A stretch of 64,000 nucleotides of DNA from Buddleja alternifolia (Eukaryota > Streptophyta > Magnoliopsida > Lamiales > Scrophulariaceae), in the NCBI GenBank assembly GCA_019426215.1, contig CM033399.1, positions 28,157,022 through 28,221,021 on the forward strand, written 5' to 3'. The notes under the pieces were generated by a model. That model made no database searches and was not told the origin of the DNA. It was given only the letters and a program-made list of their open reading frames with translations. Positions 36,350 to 47,800 of this stretch are shown here, piece by piece (position 1 is the stretch's first letter; the number at the start of each line of letters is the position of its first letter). The position numbers and the translations under genes are program-made.

Positions 36350-38113
36350 AATTCCAAAAGAGAGAGAAAAGAGGGGTTTGGAGTCTTGGCTCTCGGCGCA
36401 CGTTAGCAAGTAACTAACGTGCACCAAAACACCTGAAAATGGAGAGGAAAAGAGGACGCAAGGCAACAGAGCTGGTCACGACTCCACCAGAAGAAAGCAG
36501 GGAGTGTAGTTCAGCGCAGCAGCAGTCGGCCCGCCGTGAATCGCCGATTGCTGAAACCTTTGAACGAGGACCATCGAAATCGAGGGGATTGATATGGAAG
36601 CTATGGAAGTTGAAACCCTAGTTCCTGGGAAAGGGGATGTGCTGAGTCCAGGGGCAACAAAGAGGCCAATGGGGGAGGATGAGGCCACTGAGGTGCAGGA
36701 GGAAGCCTATCACCAAGGCAACGGCAAGGCCACATCATAAACCCAACATAAAGACAGACTATGGAGTGATTTATTTGCAAGGAATCGAAGTGAGGAGAAT
36801 GAGTTAACTCTGGAGAAAATTGTAACAGAGAAGGAGGAAATTCGTCTTACTAAGAGTGACTTAGACCCTGAAATTGAGTATTGGAAATATTCCCTTTTAG
36901 CATACATACTCAGCAAGACTTGCCAGTACAGTAATTATGGTAAACTTTCTCAAGGCCAGGTGGAAAGGGCTTGAGATGCCTCGAGTGGTGAAGCATGAGA
37001 AGGGATACTTTGTGTTGAGGTTTGAGAAGCAGGAGGCTATAAAAGCAGCTTTAGAAAGAGGCAACCGGTTCTTCTACTCCAAGCCGCTCATTCTGCAAAG
37101 GTGGAAACAGGGAGAGGAGATAGGAGCTGAGTTAACGCACGTTCCAGTTTGGGTGCAACTTCCTAACCTACCGTTAGAAATGTGGGGAAGGAGTAGCTTG
37201 AGCAAGATCGCAAGCAAAATAGGGGAGCCCCTGTATACAAATGAAATGACGGGGAAGAAACTAAAGATTGAGTTTGCTAGATTACTGATTAAGGTGAAAG
37301 TGGGGGAAGCATTGCCCAATTCTGTGAATATACAATGTGATGGGAATGGTCAAGTGTTAAAACAGGAAATCAAGTATGAATGGCTTCCGCTGATGTGTAA
37401 ACGATGCCATAATCGGGGACACACGGATAAGGGATGTAGGAAACCTGTTGTGCAACGTTGGCAGGTAAAACAAAAAGAACAAGAGAATGAGTTGATGCCA
37501 AGTGATTTGCCACCTGATGGCAGAGTGGAGAAAGCAAAAAGCAATGGCGGTGGGGAGAAGCCAGTACTAGCTCCACCCCACCACCAGCTCAATCTGGTAC
37601 AAAAGGGAAAGGTCAGATGCATGAATGGCAGGAGGTCTGAAATTTGAAGCAAAAGAAAGGCCATATAACTGGATAGAGAGCCCGACCAAGACAGAGGTAC
37701 AGAATGCCCTTACCAACCTATTTCAAGTTCTAAGTAATGTGGGAGTGAATGTGGAAAGTGGACAGCCTTACAATCAAAAATCCCCGGATTCATGCACATA
37801 GGAGCATGGAATATACGGGGGCTCAACACAGTTGACAATCAATTAGCTGTGTGGAGACTTATGGGGAAAAATAAATTGGATGTGATGGTAATTGTTGTAA
37901 ATCGGGTGAAACCGAACAAATTTCAGGAGGTTAGGAATGGGTTTGGTAGTGAGTGGAGAGTGATAAATAATTATGTGGCAGCTTCTAATGGAAGAATTTG
38001 GTTTATGTGAAGGGAGTCCACAATAGCAGGGGTGGTGCTCCATGTCACTGAACAACAAATTACATGTAAAATGATAATTAAAGGGAAACCAGTGATAGCG
38101 ATTGCAATATACG
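36350..38113 (+). mobile_element. LINE (non-LTR retrotransposon) 5' fragment: ORF1 and start of endonuclease
   Basis: The ORF1 region starts with a basic N-terminus at 36439 (MERKRGRKATEL). It passes through a frame with a stop at 36738-36740 and continues in 36937-37647. There a DUF4283-type fold reads RVVKHEKGYFVLRF and VPVWVQLPNLPLEMW, and a CCHC zinc knuckle reads CKRCHNRGHTDKGC. The next frame, 37792-38010, begins HIGAWNIRGLN, the N-terminal motif of LINE AP-endonucleases. It stops early and is cut off at 38113 by an LTR. The reverse transcriptase is not on this strand. Stops and frame changes make it inactive. Confidence 0.9.
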
Positions 38114-39346
38114 TGTTAGGATTATGCCCTCAGATGCCATAGAGGATAGAATGATAGGGCATATATCTTGTAATTAACTTATTTCAAGATTATTAATAAA
38201 GGCATTATTTAGTTTTCACTTAAATCTTATCTGCATCTATAAGTAGTGTAAAACGTTTTGTTCGTGTTTTCAGTGCGATCTCTCTACTTCCTATGGGATA
38301 GGAAGATTAACATTAGAGAGATTGATCTTGATTACTAAAAACAAGTTCGCAAGTAAAGTGAAGTCTTTAATGGACAAATAAAGCTTGAGAACACTTGTAC
38401 AATCTTATCTCTGGCATGGGAGTGTCTGTCTAGTATCATGGGATGATAGGAGATTAAGATTGTAGGCACATCAGTGGAATTGGTATGCTCGAACACGACT
38501 CGCATCGGTTTTGTCACATTGGTTTTCACTCTGTGACTATCAATGACAAAACTGATTATGCGTAATTGGTGTAAGTGAACTTTTGACCTGAAACATCATG
38601 TTGAAGATGCATTTGTGACGTCAAGTATTTTATTAGAGTAGTTAGACCCAATTCACCCATTGGTGGGGTCGACCTTGTAATGCGGCTTGATGGGTAAATG
38701 GTAGTTTTAGCTGATATCTAAATGGGATTTGTTCTCTAATAAGTTAGTGAGAAAGTATCTTATGTGATTATAGATAAATAGAGATCAAAGTCTTTGACCA
38801 AAGCAAAAGAAAACGATTGTGCTAGGCACTAAATCGATCTCAATGATCTCATATTATTATAATTAATACATATAGTCAAGTTCAGTGAGTTTGACATAGC
38901 TATGACTCTCACTTGACTGGGGTACACGAACAAAGGGTTTATACTTACACCACATTTACGATTGGAAGGTTGCAGAATAATCCTATCATTCATTTTCGTT
39001 TGGGCTACGAAGTGGGTCACGTGACTGGCTAGGTGTTACCCACTTTCCCTTGGTTTCCTCTCATTGCCAAATGAAACGAAGCTAAAAAGTCGCGCTAAAG
39101 GATTAATAAAGAAAAATGAAGAAGGAATTTCTATTTTTCTTCTATGAGTTTTAATTTATTGAATAAATTAAATAATTAATTATTCATTAGATGAAATAAT
39201 TAATTATATGGAAAAGATTAATTATTAATTAATTTCCTAGGGAAATATATTAATGAATTAATTTATCTAATTAATTTGGTTATTTAATTAATTAATTTAT
39301 TTATTGGATATAATAAATTATTAATTGAAATAAGAAATTAATTAAA
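38114..39346. mobile_element. Lone copia-type LTR (probably solo LTR)
   Basis: TGTTAGGATTATGCCCT begins sharply where the LINE endonuclease frame ends. The first 100 bases resemble LTR starts of Angela/Tork-type copia elements as I recall them. The body is non-coding and ends in an AT-rich stretch near AACAAAACA (about 39346), just before sequence of the second LINE. No internal region, second LTR or matching target duplication is seen (left flank ATACG, right flank AATCC). The right boundary is approximate. Confidence 0.6.
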
Positions 39347-39349
39347 CAA

Positions 39350-41270
39350 AACAAATCCAGGGCTTCTAGAAGGCGTTCACCAGCCTGGAATTGGGTCTAT
39401 CAAAAAATCAACTCGTGCGTTAAGGGGTAGCCTACGAAATGGTGTAATTGGGCGAAAATCCATGCATCGAGGCAGCCAAGCATCGTGCTAAATATATATG
39501 TTTGATACCGTCCCCTCTCGCCATCGACATCCACGTTTCACCGGATCCTTTGCCAATATAATAGTCTGCCAAATAAAAGAAGAGTTGTGTCCCACTGGTG
39601 AATCGAACAAATCAGATTGCGGATAGTAGCATGCTTTGTACAGACGACTCAAAAGACTATCCGAGTATTGTAGCAATCTCCACACCTGTTTCGCAAGCAT
39701 AGCAACATTGAAAGATTGTAGTTCTCAAAGTCCCAGACCACCCTCTTCTTTCTTCTTAAATAAAGTAGTCCATGTCGTCCAATGTATTTTCCCAGAGTCA
39801 CGATTATTCCACCAGAAATTTGCCATCTAACTCTCGATTTGTTTCAAAAGATAGTCTGGTAGCTGGAAACATCCCATCGCATAAGTCGGGATAGATTGAA
39901 TGACGGCTTTGAGTAAAACCTCATTCCTTGCTTGTGAGAGGAAGCGAGTTGTCCAACCTTCAATTTTGCCATTTACCTTATCCCGAATTGAAGCAAAAAC
40001 TTCCCGTCGAGTCCTGCCCACAACCGCTGGTAATCCTAAGTACTTGTCATGTTTTTCAACAAGAGTGACACCAAGAACAGATGGTAAAAATTGTCGGGCA
40101 GCCTCAGGAACATTTCGAGTAAGAGCCATAGATGATTTCTAGTAATTTATCTCTTGGTCTGACACGGAAGCAAACTTATCAAGAATCCCCTTTACCACTT
40201 GTAAATCAACCTCATGCGCCCGCGTAAAGATTAGAGTATCATCCGCGAAAAGTAAATAGGATATACTGGGTGCTTCTCTACATATTTGAATTCCCTTTAA
40301 ATTTCCTTGAACCTCCTCATACTATATCATGCAACTAAGGACTTCTGCACACAACAAAAATAAATGAGGCGACAAAGGGTCTCCTTGACGGATACCCTTT
40401 GTGGACTTACAAAACTGAATTGAGACCCAGTGAGCATAAAAGAATAAGATACAGAACGCACACATAACATAATTAAGTCCACCACCTCTCTATGAAAACC
40501 TATTTTTAATAAAACCCTCTCCAAGAAAGACCATTCAACTCTATCGTACGCCTTGCTCATATCGAGTTTAAGGGCTACAAAATCATCTTTTCCCGAAACC
40601 TTCTTTTTAATGAAATGGTTTAACTCATAGGCAACAAGAATATTATCAGTGATTAATCTTCCAGGGACAAACGCTGATTGTGTTTCTGAGATAATTGAGT
40701 TTAAAAGAGGTTTTAGGCGATTAGCTATGCATTTCGAAATGAGTTTATAAGCAACGTTGCATAGACTAATCGGACGAAAATGTGAACTAAATTCAAGATT
40801 ATCACATTTCGGGATCAAAACAATATGCGTAAAATTAAGTTTAGGCGAGAGGATTCGATTATTAAGAGCATGAAGGACAAAAGTTGTGATATCATTTCCA
40901 ACAATATGCCAGAACTTTTGAAAGAAAATCGGTGACATACAGTCGGGACCTGGCGATTTTAGGGGGTGCATTTGTGAAAGAGTAAAACTCACCTCGTCGG
41001 CTGCGTAAGTTCATCGAAGAATATTGTTCATTGCTTTTGTTAATTGGTTTGGGACTATTTCCAGAACTTCATCCAAGGCTTCCATGTTCGGGGCAATTAG
41101 AAAAAATTTGTTCAAAGTAGCGAGTAATGATTTGGTGAATATCTCTCTCGTTCTCACACCACTCACCTAATTCATCCCAAATTTTTGTAATAGAATTACG
41201 CTTCAAACGCTCAGTCGCACTCGAATGAAAAAAACCGGTATTACCCACCATTTGGCCCAAAATCTATGTA
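39350..41270 (-). mobile_element. LINE fragment with reverse transcriptase, 5'-truncated
   Basis: Read from 41270 down. A pre-RT region (NTGFFHSSATERLKRNSITK...WCENERDI) comes first, then RT blocks in 40992-40327: LKSPGPDCMSPIFFQKFW, FRPISLCNVAYKLISKCIAN, QSAFVPGRLITDNILVAYE and KLDMSKAYDRVEW. The catalytic FADD box lies in another frame at about 40260-40225. The distal part follows in 40129-39827 (KYLGLPAVVGR, GWTTRFLSQA) and 39700-39488 (KQVWRLL). LINE-like coding can be traced to about 39370. Several stops and frameshifts disable it. It lacks ORF1 and endonuclease, consistent with 5' truncation. Confidence 0.9.
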
Positions 41271-41314
41271 TGGAGTTTGGATCCGAGTAAAGTCCACTAA
41301 CATTAGGCTTTTTT

Positions 41315-41400
41315 AGCCCAAAGTAATTTTGTGTCCATTAAGTTTTGAGTGGGTCAGCCCAAATAGATATATTATGTTTAAAATACATCCTCTTTGGGCC
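41315..41400 (+). promoter_or_regulatory. Site II-type motif cluster upstream of GC6
   Basis: AGCCCA at 41315-41320 and 41356-41361 and TGGGCC at 41395-41400 match the plant Site II word (TGGGCC/T). This word is common in promoters of constitutively expressed genes. The cluster lies about 490-570 bp upstream of the GC6 start codon. Function is inferred from motif and position. Confidence 0.45.
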
Positions 41401-41725
41401 AAACCAAATCAATGCCCGGTTGTGTTGCATTCACCCAAGAGCACTCCACAAGACCTATATAAATGTGTGTATACATATATAATCGCATTACCGGAATGGT
41501 GACGTGTAAACCAGTTCTTTACATGAAAGTGTGCCGCATGATCCAAAATTTTGACCCGACCCAATCGAAGTCGAAACAACTCTCTCTCGCTCGCATCGAT
41601 CTCTTTCGCAGGTAACGTTAATGAATTTTCAATTTGGGGCTTTTACTTCACTGTTTGATCTTTTATTTTCTTCAGTTCGAGGTGGATACATGTAGTTAAG
41701 GATCGGTTTTATTCGAACCGATATG

Positions 41726-41726
<1 letters not shown>

Positions 41727-41774
<48 letters not shown>
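41727..41774. repeat. TA/CA compound microsatellite
   Basis: About 17 TA repeats run directly into 7 CA repeats. They lie in what is probably the 5' UTR intron of GC6 (donor CAG/GTAACG near 41611). Confidence 0.9.
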
Positions 41775-41887
41775 TAGATATTGAAACTTTGACTTGTGGT
41801 TGCTGTTTGTGATTACTTAACCTGATGGACTCTGTTTTTTGATGCATTATGGAGATGCAATCAGTTTGATTCTCTTGGCTGAGCACG

Positions 41888-44800
41888 ATGGATTTTGTAT
41901 CCAAGTACCAGGTGATTCATTGCTTCTTTTTTTTTTTTTTTGCGAAGTTTACTGTTTTTCAATGCCGAGTGAAGATTTTTTTTGAAAAAAAATTGGTGCG
42001 TTGATTGGATGCTGCAAAATTGATCTCTTTTGATCCTTATTTTGTAATACAACTGTTATTAGTATGCATTAGTTTGAGAAATAATTGCTAATTTTGCAGG
42101 CATGAGAATGTTGATGGTGTACCGACTATTTGAGCTTCTTCCTTCCTTTATGTGTATTTGTCTGCTTATACGTGCATACTGTGTTAAAAATGTTATTAAA
42201 TTGAATGGCTTTAATGCAGGGTGTTGTTGGGCGTGTATTTGGAAACGAGAATTGTAGCTCGAATGAAGATAGGTATTTTCTTTTTACATTCTTCTATTGA
42301 TATCATAAATGGTAATGGACCTCCCTTGTAACGAATTCAAAATTCCACATTTAACTATTTATTCATGTTTGAACAATTACCGATGCAGAAAGGATGACTT
42401 GTTCACTAAATTTTAACTTGGAGTGGGGTTTTAAATGTTGGTAATTACTAAATTAGTCTTATTCAGTGGTGATTGAGTTGAGTCTCTTGCTTATCAATTT
42501 TTAGGATCTATGTAAAACAATCCTATATGTTGAAGTTCCCCTCTCTTCTATCTTCTAGTTGACTGAATATTTAGATCCTCTGATTGATACTGCAACTTTG
42601 CTGATCTTACCAATTTGAAGTTTGAGTTAACATGAATCTTGACTAACTTGTTAAAACTTAGTAAACTATTTTGTTAATGGAATTTCATCATTGTTTATCA
42701 ATCTCTTGATTAATTGCTGAAGTAGGTCCTTAAGATGCAGGAATTCCATTATTTTCAAATCTTTCATTGGATGAGCTCCCTCGAAAAGGTTTTTTTTTTT
42801 CTTTTCTTCATCCCCCCATTTGTGGAAACACAGTAGGGAAAACAAGGGACACAAAGGAATAGCTGTAATGCAGTTGCATTTTATTACGTAATAATAGGAA
42901 CATCATCATCAGTTCCAGTTTTGTTATTTTAGGGGGGAAATGACCTAGTTGAATAGATAAGGGGAAGAGGGAGTGGGAAGGAATGATATGGCTATCTCGA
43001 TGCAACTTTAAGTTCTTGTCAATAGTGTGCTACCGAATAATCCTTTTGTTCGATAGTTTGATATTTGTATTATTAATGTGCAATATGATTAATATTTTGT
43101 TAGTTATGTCGAGCGCTTGCTGGATCGCATCAGCAACGGTGTCCTTGCTGAGGACAGGAGGAGTGCCATGGTTGAACTTCAGGCAGTTGTGGCTGAAAGC
43201 CATGCTGCACAGTTAGCTTTTGGAGCAATGGGTTGGTTTTTCATTTTGAAACTACTCTTTCTGTTTCATATAATCTTTATGAAGCATAGAAATTTTGGTT
43301 TACTCCACTCAATTTTACTGCAGGCTTTCCAGTACTATTGAGTGTCTTAAAGGAGGAGCGAGATGATGTAGAAATGGTTTGAGGCCTCTCTTGCCTTATT
43401 TTGAGAAATTTCTTTTTTATTTGTTTTAGTCACCCTTAACATTTGATGTTATGCTCTCTAAATTATGTCAACATGGTGGTAGTTGTCCATTTATACAGTT
43501 TGAATCTGGATTGGAGTATGTGGACTAGAATTTGGCGACTAGATATGTATAATATATTTAATTGATTTAAGATCATCTTTTCTTGATTCTTTTATTTTTT
43601 ATTTTTTGGTTTTTGAACCTTATGCCAGAATGAATGTTAGATATAAGTTTCAAGTGTCTATATATTGCATTTCCCCTAGCCGAGTTGCAATCTTTCTCTT
43701 CTGACATAGCAATAACTTTCCAATTGGTCAAACTGGTGTCATGTCCTTAATTAAGATTTTAATGTGTTGGTGGTCTCTGGTTATAATTATTCATTGTTCC
43801 TTATGTGAGTTTAAATGAAGTAGCTACGGGCCCTCATAGTATTTGCATTGAAAGCTACTATACATAAACTTCTTGTGAGTTGAGATTCTCTAGTGCTTAG
43901 CTTATAACTGATTTTTGTGCAAGAGTTTCATCAAGCAGCTGTGAGCACATAGCATTTGCAATGTAGCTTCTATGCATGAGCATGTTGTTAGTTGAGATGG
44001 TCTATGGTCATTATTTTATAACTGACTGCTTCTGCCCTTCTATCCCCAGAGCAGTTTTCTGCTTGCCCACAATTTTATCTCCCATCGATTTTTGCTTTTT
44101 GCTAAAAGATTTCCTTGCATGTATTAAGGTCCGAGGGGCTCTTGAAACTCTTGTAAGCGCCTTAAGTCCAATTGAACATGCAAAAGCATCAAAGAATGAG
44201 GTTCAGCCAGCTTTAATGAATAGTGATTTACTTTCAAGAGAAGTAGAGAATATCTCTCTTCTTTTGAGTCTGCTGGTAAGAATGCTCTATGCCAAATGTT
44301 GGAAGTGTTTAAGCTAGGGTCATGTGTCTTATGATTACTAATTCAGTACCTTTGCAGTCAGAAGAGGACTTCTATGTACGATACTACACATTGCAGCTGT
44401 TGACAGCCCTTCTAACAAATTCACCAAATAGGTATGACGCATCTCTTTTAATTCGAAATTCTTTGCCCTTCTTAATCTTAAGGGTCTATGTTTGGAGTTT
44501 GCTACAGGCTGCAAGAAGCTATTCTGATGATTCCCCGTGGTATTACGAGTCTTATGGATATGCTTATGGATCGTGAGGTATCTTGCTGTGTACCTGATGA
44601 GATTCTTTTTATTTCCATCATCCTAATTGATATTAAGTTGACGTATGTCTTCTTTTTAGGTTATACGCAATGAAGCATTATTACTTCTCACATACTTGAC
44701 GCGAGAAGCTGAGGTGGTTTCCTCCACTGAGAGCCCTGAAATCTTTTTCCTATAGATAGTGGAAAATTCTTTTGTTATTTGGTTCTGATTGATCCTTTTT

Positions 44801-47800
44801 TCCTTGCTATTTAATAGTGAATTTTTACCGTTCAGGAAATTCAAAAAATTGTAGTCTTTGAAGGTGCATTTGAGAAGATTTTTAGCATCATCAAAGAGGA
44901 AGGGGGTTCTGAAGGTGGCGTGGTTGTGCAGGTGTTTATAAACCAACACTTGGATCTTATGACCACTCTCTCTCATCAATTTTGAAAGCATTTTTACTGC
45001 ATCCTATTTTTCGCTTTACGATTTACCTTGAACGACATGGGAGTTGGTTTGTTAAACACTACTTGCCATGATGAACATGCATCTTTTTGCTGGATGCTAG
45101 CCACAGAAAAACTATTCATCTTCAGTTCTTTTACTTTTTGTACTAATCATCAGAGAGAAATGATATCTTTTACTTGGTTTGAGGATAGTAAATTCCTCCT
45201 TTGTTGTTTACTTGATCTGTTCCTGGTGGTAGTCTGTCAATTCACTTGTTGTATATACCTAGATTTTACATCTTGCTTTCAGATACCACTGCTTATGTTA
45301 ATTTTTATGAAGTGTGCTTTTTGGTGAACACTGGGTTTAGTCTGTTAACTGGAGGATTTTTAACATTTCGGCTCTTTGGTGCTGCAAACAGGACTGTCTG
45401 GAACTGTTGAACAATCTTCTTCGGAATAATGCCTCAAATCAGGTTTCTGCTCATTTATTATTTACTTATCATTTTAATCAATCACTACTTTTTATAGGGA
45501 TTTTCTTAGCTGTTTCTAAACTGATCTGAAAGTGTTGTAGGTATTGCTTAGGGAGACGATGGGCTTTGACCCGTTGATATCAATTTTGAAGCTCAGAGGA
45601 AGCACCTATAAATTCACACAGCAGAAGGTTAAACATTAAATGTTTCTTAAGTTTCTTTCTTTCTGCAAGCTTAATTACATATGTTATTTGATGGCGAGAT
45701 CATCTTCTAACTCTTTTGTGTTGAATCAAATGGTTGCCAGTAGACAGTAAATCTACTCAGTGTATTGGACACAATTAACTTGCTACTGCATGGAGGTTCA
45801 CAAACTGATTCTGGAAAAGACACCAACGGGTTGACAAATAAAACAGTCTTGGTTCAGGTTTGTTTTTAAAATTCAACATTCTCTTTGTCTGATTTGGTGG
45901 TTGCCCGTTAAATAATGGTGATTAAATATAAATAATCTAAAATGTCCAATATCTGCATTTTTCTCCCTGATATCTTTTGGTAATTGTAGAAAAAGGTGTT
46001 GGATCATCTTTTGATGCTGGGAGTGGAGAGCCAATGGGCTCCTGTAGCTGTCCGTTGTATGGTAAGATAACTGTTCTTACCATTGTATTCTTTCTGATAC
46101 TCTAAAGTTTACGTTGTTCCATCATCCTCATTCTTGTTCAATTCTTTGATGTCCAAATGGTTCTTTACCAGTGGAGAAAGTAATGGAAACTTCCTTAAAT
46201 TATAAAATCTGCCTTCTCACAAAATCTTCATCTTTGCTATGAGCATGTTTGGGGTAAGTTTATAGGATGACCGCATAAGTTATCTAAGATTCTTTGTAGC
46301 TTATAATATAAAAGGTCTTATTTGAAATTTGTTTAAAGTAAATAAGCTCACTGAGACTATAAGATGGTCTTTTGGTAATGTAGTAACTCATAGATAGATC
46401 ATAACCTTTTCATGACTTGATCAAATTAGGAAGAGTTGAAAAAGTTTGCTAGACTTAAAAGTATAAGTTAGGTCTTCAACATTACTGTCTTTTGGCGTAC
46501 TAGCAAGTTGCTTACATCCTATTCTTTTGGACCTGATCAAAAGCTTGTGAGTATGTGTTTACCCAAGCACCTTGCCTGTCCTAGTAACTGGTTGTAGAAG
46601 ATTTTCTATAATTTTTTGATGTTTGCTGGTTGATGCTATAATTATTTCAGGCACTACGATGCATTGGTGATCTGGTGGTCAATCATCCTAAGAATCGTGA
46701 TGTCCTTGCAAGTAAAGCACTTGGAGAGGAGCCTCATCTTGAGCCTGCCTTAAATTCTATCCTTAGGATTATTCTGCGGACTTCTAGCATGCAAGAATTC
46801 ATTGCAGCCGACTTTATATTTAAGAGCTATTGTGAGGTTTGTACAATTAGTCTTCTCTTGGACTGTACTACTCTCCTTGTCAGCAAGTAGGACAAACATA
46901 TCCTGCACTGGAGAGCAGAGAACATTTTTTGCATTTTTATCTGATCCCATCTCTGTGCTTCTGGTTTTGTTTGTTTGTAATTCTTTATGTACGTCAATGA
47001 CTAGATTGAGAATAGTATTTGTTTTTTTATTCATCCAATTCATTATGCTTCTATTGTTCCATTTTGATTCTAAATTGACTTCCGTGACCATTAACAGAAA
47101 AACCCTGATGGTCAAAGAATGTTGGCTTCAACTTTAATTCCTCAACCACACTCAATGATTAATGCTCCACTTGAAGAGGATGTCAACATGTCATTTGGAA
47201 GGTTATTTTTGTTTTCAGTTGTATATTGGATTCTCACTGTTCAAATTGTTGACAAAATGTTTTAAAAGTTCTGTTTTTCTTGCAGTATGCTACTGCATGG
47301 TCTGACATTGAGTGAAAGTGATGGTGATCTTGAGGTAATCTTGTACATTCCTTTGACTTTTTACTTATGTTTTTTTAAAGAAAAGTAAGTCCTTGAAAAT
47401 TACGTTCTATGAGCTAGACTTGGCTTTTTCCGACTTCCAATCCCTGTTTCCCTTGTGTCATTTTCTTTTTTAGTAGGGAATATCTGACCTTTGTATGATG
47501 TTTTGGTGCATTGTAGAAGGGTTGAAACCGAATAATGAGAAGATGTTAGCCATACTGTAAATGTATTTTACATCTGGATCTTCAATTGACCTATTCCTGC
47601 TAACCATTGCGCTATACAGATATACTCAATTGACATATTCTTTCTCTTAAATTTGTGCTTAAGCTCATCAATACTTCTGTTCAAGCAATGCAGTAGCTCG
47701 TTCTTGCTTGCATGTGGAGTGAGTTAAATTTTGCTTATTCTTTTGCAGACATGCTGCAGAGCTTCCAGTGTTCTATCTCATATTCTGAAGGATAATAATC

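Noticed and set aside
36350..41270. Single LINE inverted by twin priming
   Set aside because: Twin priming would put the inverted 5' piece on the far side of the 3' piece; here the order is reversed and an LTR lies between.
42090..42130. Alternative early exon of GC6 (TTTTGCAG followed by CATGAGAATG)
   Set aside because: The family match needs MDxxSxY joined directly to GVVGRVFG; this acceptor would add residues not seen in the family and has no matching donor nearby.
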